This document shows positions 6,434-8,164 of a stretch of DNA of 8,164 bases, piece by piece. Below the pieces are notes generated by a model. That model was given only the letters and a program-made list of their open reading frames with translations, ran no database searches and was not told where the DNA came from. This DNA comes from Candidatus Aminicenantota bacterium. Lineage in GTDB: Bacteria > Acidobacteriota > UBA4820 > DSQY01. The stretch spans positions 1 through 8,164 of the forward strand of contig DAHXMK010000242.1 in the NCBI GenBank assembly GCA_027365515.1. The letters run 5' to 3'. Each line of letters opens with the position of its first letter. The stretch's first letter is position 1. Position numbers and translations under genes: made by a program.

Positions 6434-7526
6434 CGTTGAATCTGAAGAGGCAGACGTCGCCTTCCTGCATGACGTACTCGCGGCCTTCGGAGCGCCAGTG
6501 GCCTTTTTCCTTGACCTTCTTTTCGTCCTTGCCGCAGGCGACCCATTCGTCGTACTTGTACACTTCGAGCCTGATGAAGCCGCGTTCGATGTCGCTGTGA
6601 ATCTTGCCAGCCGCCTGCGGGGCTTTCGTCCCCTTGCGGATCGTCCAGGCCCTCGATTCCTTCTCGCCCGCGGTCAGGAAGGTCATCAGGTCGAGCGCCG
6701 AAAAGGCGGCGGTGATGAGCTTGTGAAGGCCCGGCTCCGTCAGGCCGTAGGCGGACATGAAGTCGGCGCGCTCCGCCACGGGAAGGCTTTGCAGTTCCGC
6801 CTCGACCTGCGCGCAGAGCCTGATGCAGGGCGCCCCTTCCTTCTTCGCCTCTTCCTCGACGGCGCGCGCGAGCGCGTGTCCGGCGTCGAGCCCATTCTCG
6901 TCAACGTTGGCGACGTATATGGTGGGCTTCGCCGTAAGGAAGTGGAGGTCCGGCATCAAGGCCCACTCTTCCTTCTGAAGCCCGGCGGACCTCGCCGGCT
7001 TCCCTTCTCCCAGGACGGCGAGAAGCTTCTCCAGCGCGGAGACGAGCTTCTTGGCCGGCTCGTCTCCGGAGCGCGCGAGCTTGATGCTTTTCTCACGCCG
7101 CTTCTCGGCCGTGGCCATGTCGGCGAGAACAAGTTCAAGGTTCACGGTCTCGATGTCCCGCGCCGGATCGAGCGTCGGCTCGACGTGGACCACCTCTTCG
7201 TTCTCGAAGCAGCGCACAACGTGGATCACCGCGTCAGCCTCCCTGATGCTGGCAAGGAATTCGTTGCCGAGCCCCTCGCCCTTTGAAGCACCTTTCGCGA
7301 GTCCCGCCAGGTCAACGAATTCGAGCGTCGCCGGCGTGATCTTCTTCGATTTGAAAATCTGGCCAAGGTCATCGAGGCGCGCGTCGGGGACGGGCACCAC
7401 CGCGACGTTCGGGTCTTTCGAGCCCCCGGCGAATGCATGGACCTGGGCTTGGGACGCGGTCAGGGCGTTGAAAACGGTTGTTTTGCCTACTCTCGGAAGG
7501 CCGACGATGCCGCAAGTCACGCTCAT
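6429..7526 (-). CDS. ychF: Ribosome-associated OLA1-type ATPase YchF
   Basis: This is a 365-residue protein, the usual length for the YchF/OLA1 family. These are P-loop proteins of the Obg group that prefer ATP, bind ribosomes and are linked to stress responses. The Walker A motif is GLPRVGKTT (9-17), the G3 region is DLAGLAKGASKGEGLGNEFL (72-91), and the altered base-recognition motif NVDE (207-210) fits ATP preference. A helical insert follows the G3 region at about 124-200. The C-terminal TGS domain (about 280-365) includes RAWTIRKGTKAPQAAGKIHS and ends in the family signature GDVCLFRFNV. On the - strand AGGAGG (7534-7539) lies seven bases before the ATG. It starts 36 bases after gatB and is probably transcribed with it. 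The P-loop has Arg12 where Asn is usual. Its stop codon lies inside a heptad repeat. Confidence 0.97.
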   Translation of the reverse strand: MSVTCGIVGLPRVGKTTVFNALTASQAQVHAFAGGSKDPNVAVVPVPDARLDDLGQIFKSKKITPATLEFVDLAGLAKGASKGEGLGNEFLASIREADAVIHVVRCFENEEVVHVEPTLDPARDIETVNLELVLADMATAEKRREKSIKLARSGDEPAKKLVSALEKLLAVLGEGKPARSAGLQKEEWALMPDLHFLTAKPTIYVANVDENGLDAGHALARAVEEEAKKEGAPCIRLCAQVEAELQSLPVAERADFMSAYGLTEPGLHKLITAAFSALDLMTFLTAGEKESRAWTIRKGTKAPQAAGKIHSDIERGFIRLEVYKYDEWVACGKDEKKVKEKGHWRSEGREYVMQEGDVCLFRFNV

Positions 7527-7562
7527 GAAAGTGCCTCCTTCACATATGAATCGTCCTGGTCA

Positions 7563-8164
7563 TCATGTCTTGAGTTTCTCTTCCAGCAGTTTTCTGATGG
7601 CCGCCGGGTCCGCCTTGCCGCCGCATCTTTTCATGGCGGCGCCGACGAGAAAGCCGAAAGCCTGCTGTTTTCCGGAGCGAAAATCGTTCACAGCCGAGGC
7701 CTCCGACGCGATCACCTGCTCGATCGCATTACCAAGCGCCGTTTCATCGGGCCCAGCCCCGCCCCGTTCTTGGGCAAGCACCTCCACGTCGCCTCCGGAA
7801 ACGGCCGCTTCGCGAAACAGCTTCTTGGCGAAGCCGTTGACCATTCGCTTTGATTCCACTTCACTCAGGAGAAAGGCCAGGCCGGAGGATCCAACCTGTA
7901 GCTTGCCCCAGTCTCCGCCAAGCTCATTGACGGCCCGCAGAACCTCGCTCGTAACCCAGTTGGCCGCAATCTTGGGCGAGGCTCCCAGCGCGGCCAGTTC
8001 CTCAAAGTAGGCGGCCGCATTCGGCTGGACGGTGAGGACGCCGGCGTCATATGGGCTCAACCCGTATTCGCGCTCGAATCGTTCGCGGCGCTCGTCTGGT
8101 TGCTCACCCATCAGGCGGCGCTGTTCCTCTATCAGCTCGCCGCTAATGACCAGCGTAGGCAAGT
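7563..8164 (-). CDS. gatB: Asp/Glu-tRNA(Asn/Gln) amidotransferase subunit B, C-terminal part
   Basis: GatB is the subunit of GatCAB that binds and activates the misacylated tRNA (Glu-tRNA-Gln or Asp-tRNA-Asn) for amidation. About 199 C-terminal residues of a protein usually near 480 are present; the rest lies beyond the right edge. The TTG at 8160-8162 is an internal Leu codon and not a start: LPTLVIS is the familiar end of the PDLP.L.IS segment joining the catalytic and tail parts. The EREYGLSPYDAGVLT motif (30-44) opens the helical and YqeY-like tail domain. The end, with AVNDFRSGKQQAFGFLVGAA followed by MKRCGGKADP, is characteristic of the tRNA-binding tail. The stop is at 7563-7565, 36 bases before ychF. 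The catalytic kinase-like core cannot be checked here. Confidence 0.95.
   Translation of the reverse strand, partial: LPTLVISGELIEEQRRLMGEQPDERRERFEREYGLSPYDAGVLTVQPNAAAYFEELAALGASPKIAANWVTSEVLRAVNELGGDWGKLQVGSSGLAFLLSEVESKRMVNGFAKKLFREAAVSGGDVEVLAQERGGAGPDETALGNAIEQVIASEASAVNDFRSGKQQAFGFLVGAAMKRCGGKADPAAIRKLLEEKLKT

Noticed and set aside
6351..8010. Overlapping long + strand frames of 311 and 319 codons opposite ychF and gatB
   Set aside because: Both are antisense to two confidently identified genes and show no recognisable motif.
1..8164. CRISPR array, defence island, mobile element or novel multi-gene system
   Set aside because: No spaced direct repeats of CRISPR size, transposase, integrase, nuclease, toxin or reverse-transcriptase motifs were seen in any frame.

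Overview
The window is a GC-rich (roughly 60 % by eye), gene-dense bacterial segment. It suggests a Gram-negative organism: it encodes an RND-type inner-membrane transporter, which normally works in a tripartite pump with an outer-membrane channel. It also carries gatB, so at least one of Gln-tRNA or Asn-tRNA is probably made by the indirect amidotransferase route. Nothing here fixes the phylum.

Layout, left to right. (1) Positions 2-2656, + strand: the last ~880 residues of an RND efflux transporter, truncated by the left edge. (2) Positions 2686-3927, + strand, 29 bases later with a strong ribosome binding site: a secreted or envelope Ntn-hydrolase-like protein of the C45/acyltransferase type, probably co-transcribed with the pump. 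(3) Positions 3928-4228: a gap with a hairpin just after the stop and a sigma70-like promoter near its end. (4) Positions 4229-5443, + strand: four predicted membrane helices followed by about six ankyrin repeats. (5) Positions 5536-6093, + strand: a 185-residue membrane protein of unknown family, visibly more A/T-rich than its surroundings. (6) Positions 6094-6428: a convergent intergenic region with an 18-bp perfect palindrome and heptad (7-bp) repeat blocks, the second of which runs into the stop codon of the next gene. (7) Positions 6429-7526, - strand: ychF, the OLA1-type ATPase. (8) Positions 7563-8164, - strand: the C-terminal part of gatB, cut by the right edge. gatB and ychF are 36 bases apart and look like one transcription unit.

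Functionally there are three blocks: an envelope/efflux pair on the left, two accessory-looking membrane proteins in the middle, and a conserved translation-related pair on the right. I found no CRISPR array, transposase, integrase, tRNA or rRNA, and no convincing new multi-gene system. The most unusual features are the heptad repeats at the ychF 3' end, the membrane-ankyrin architecture, the unassigned 185-residue protein, and the pairing of an Ntn-hydrolase with an RND pump.
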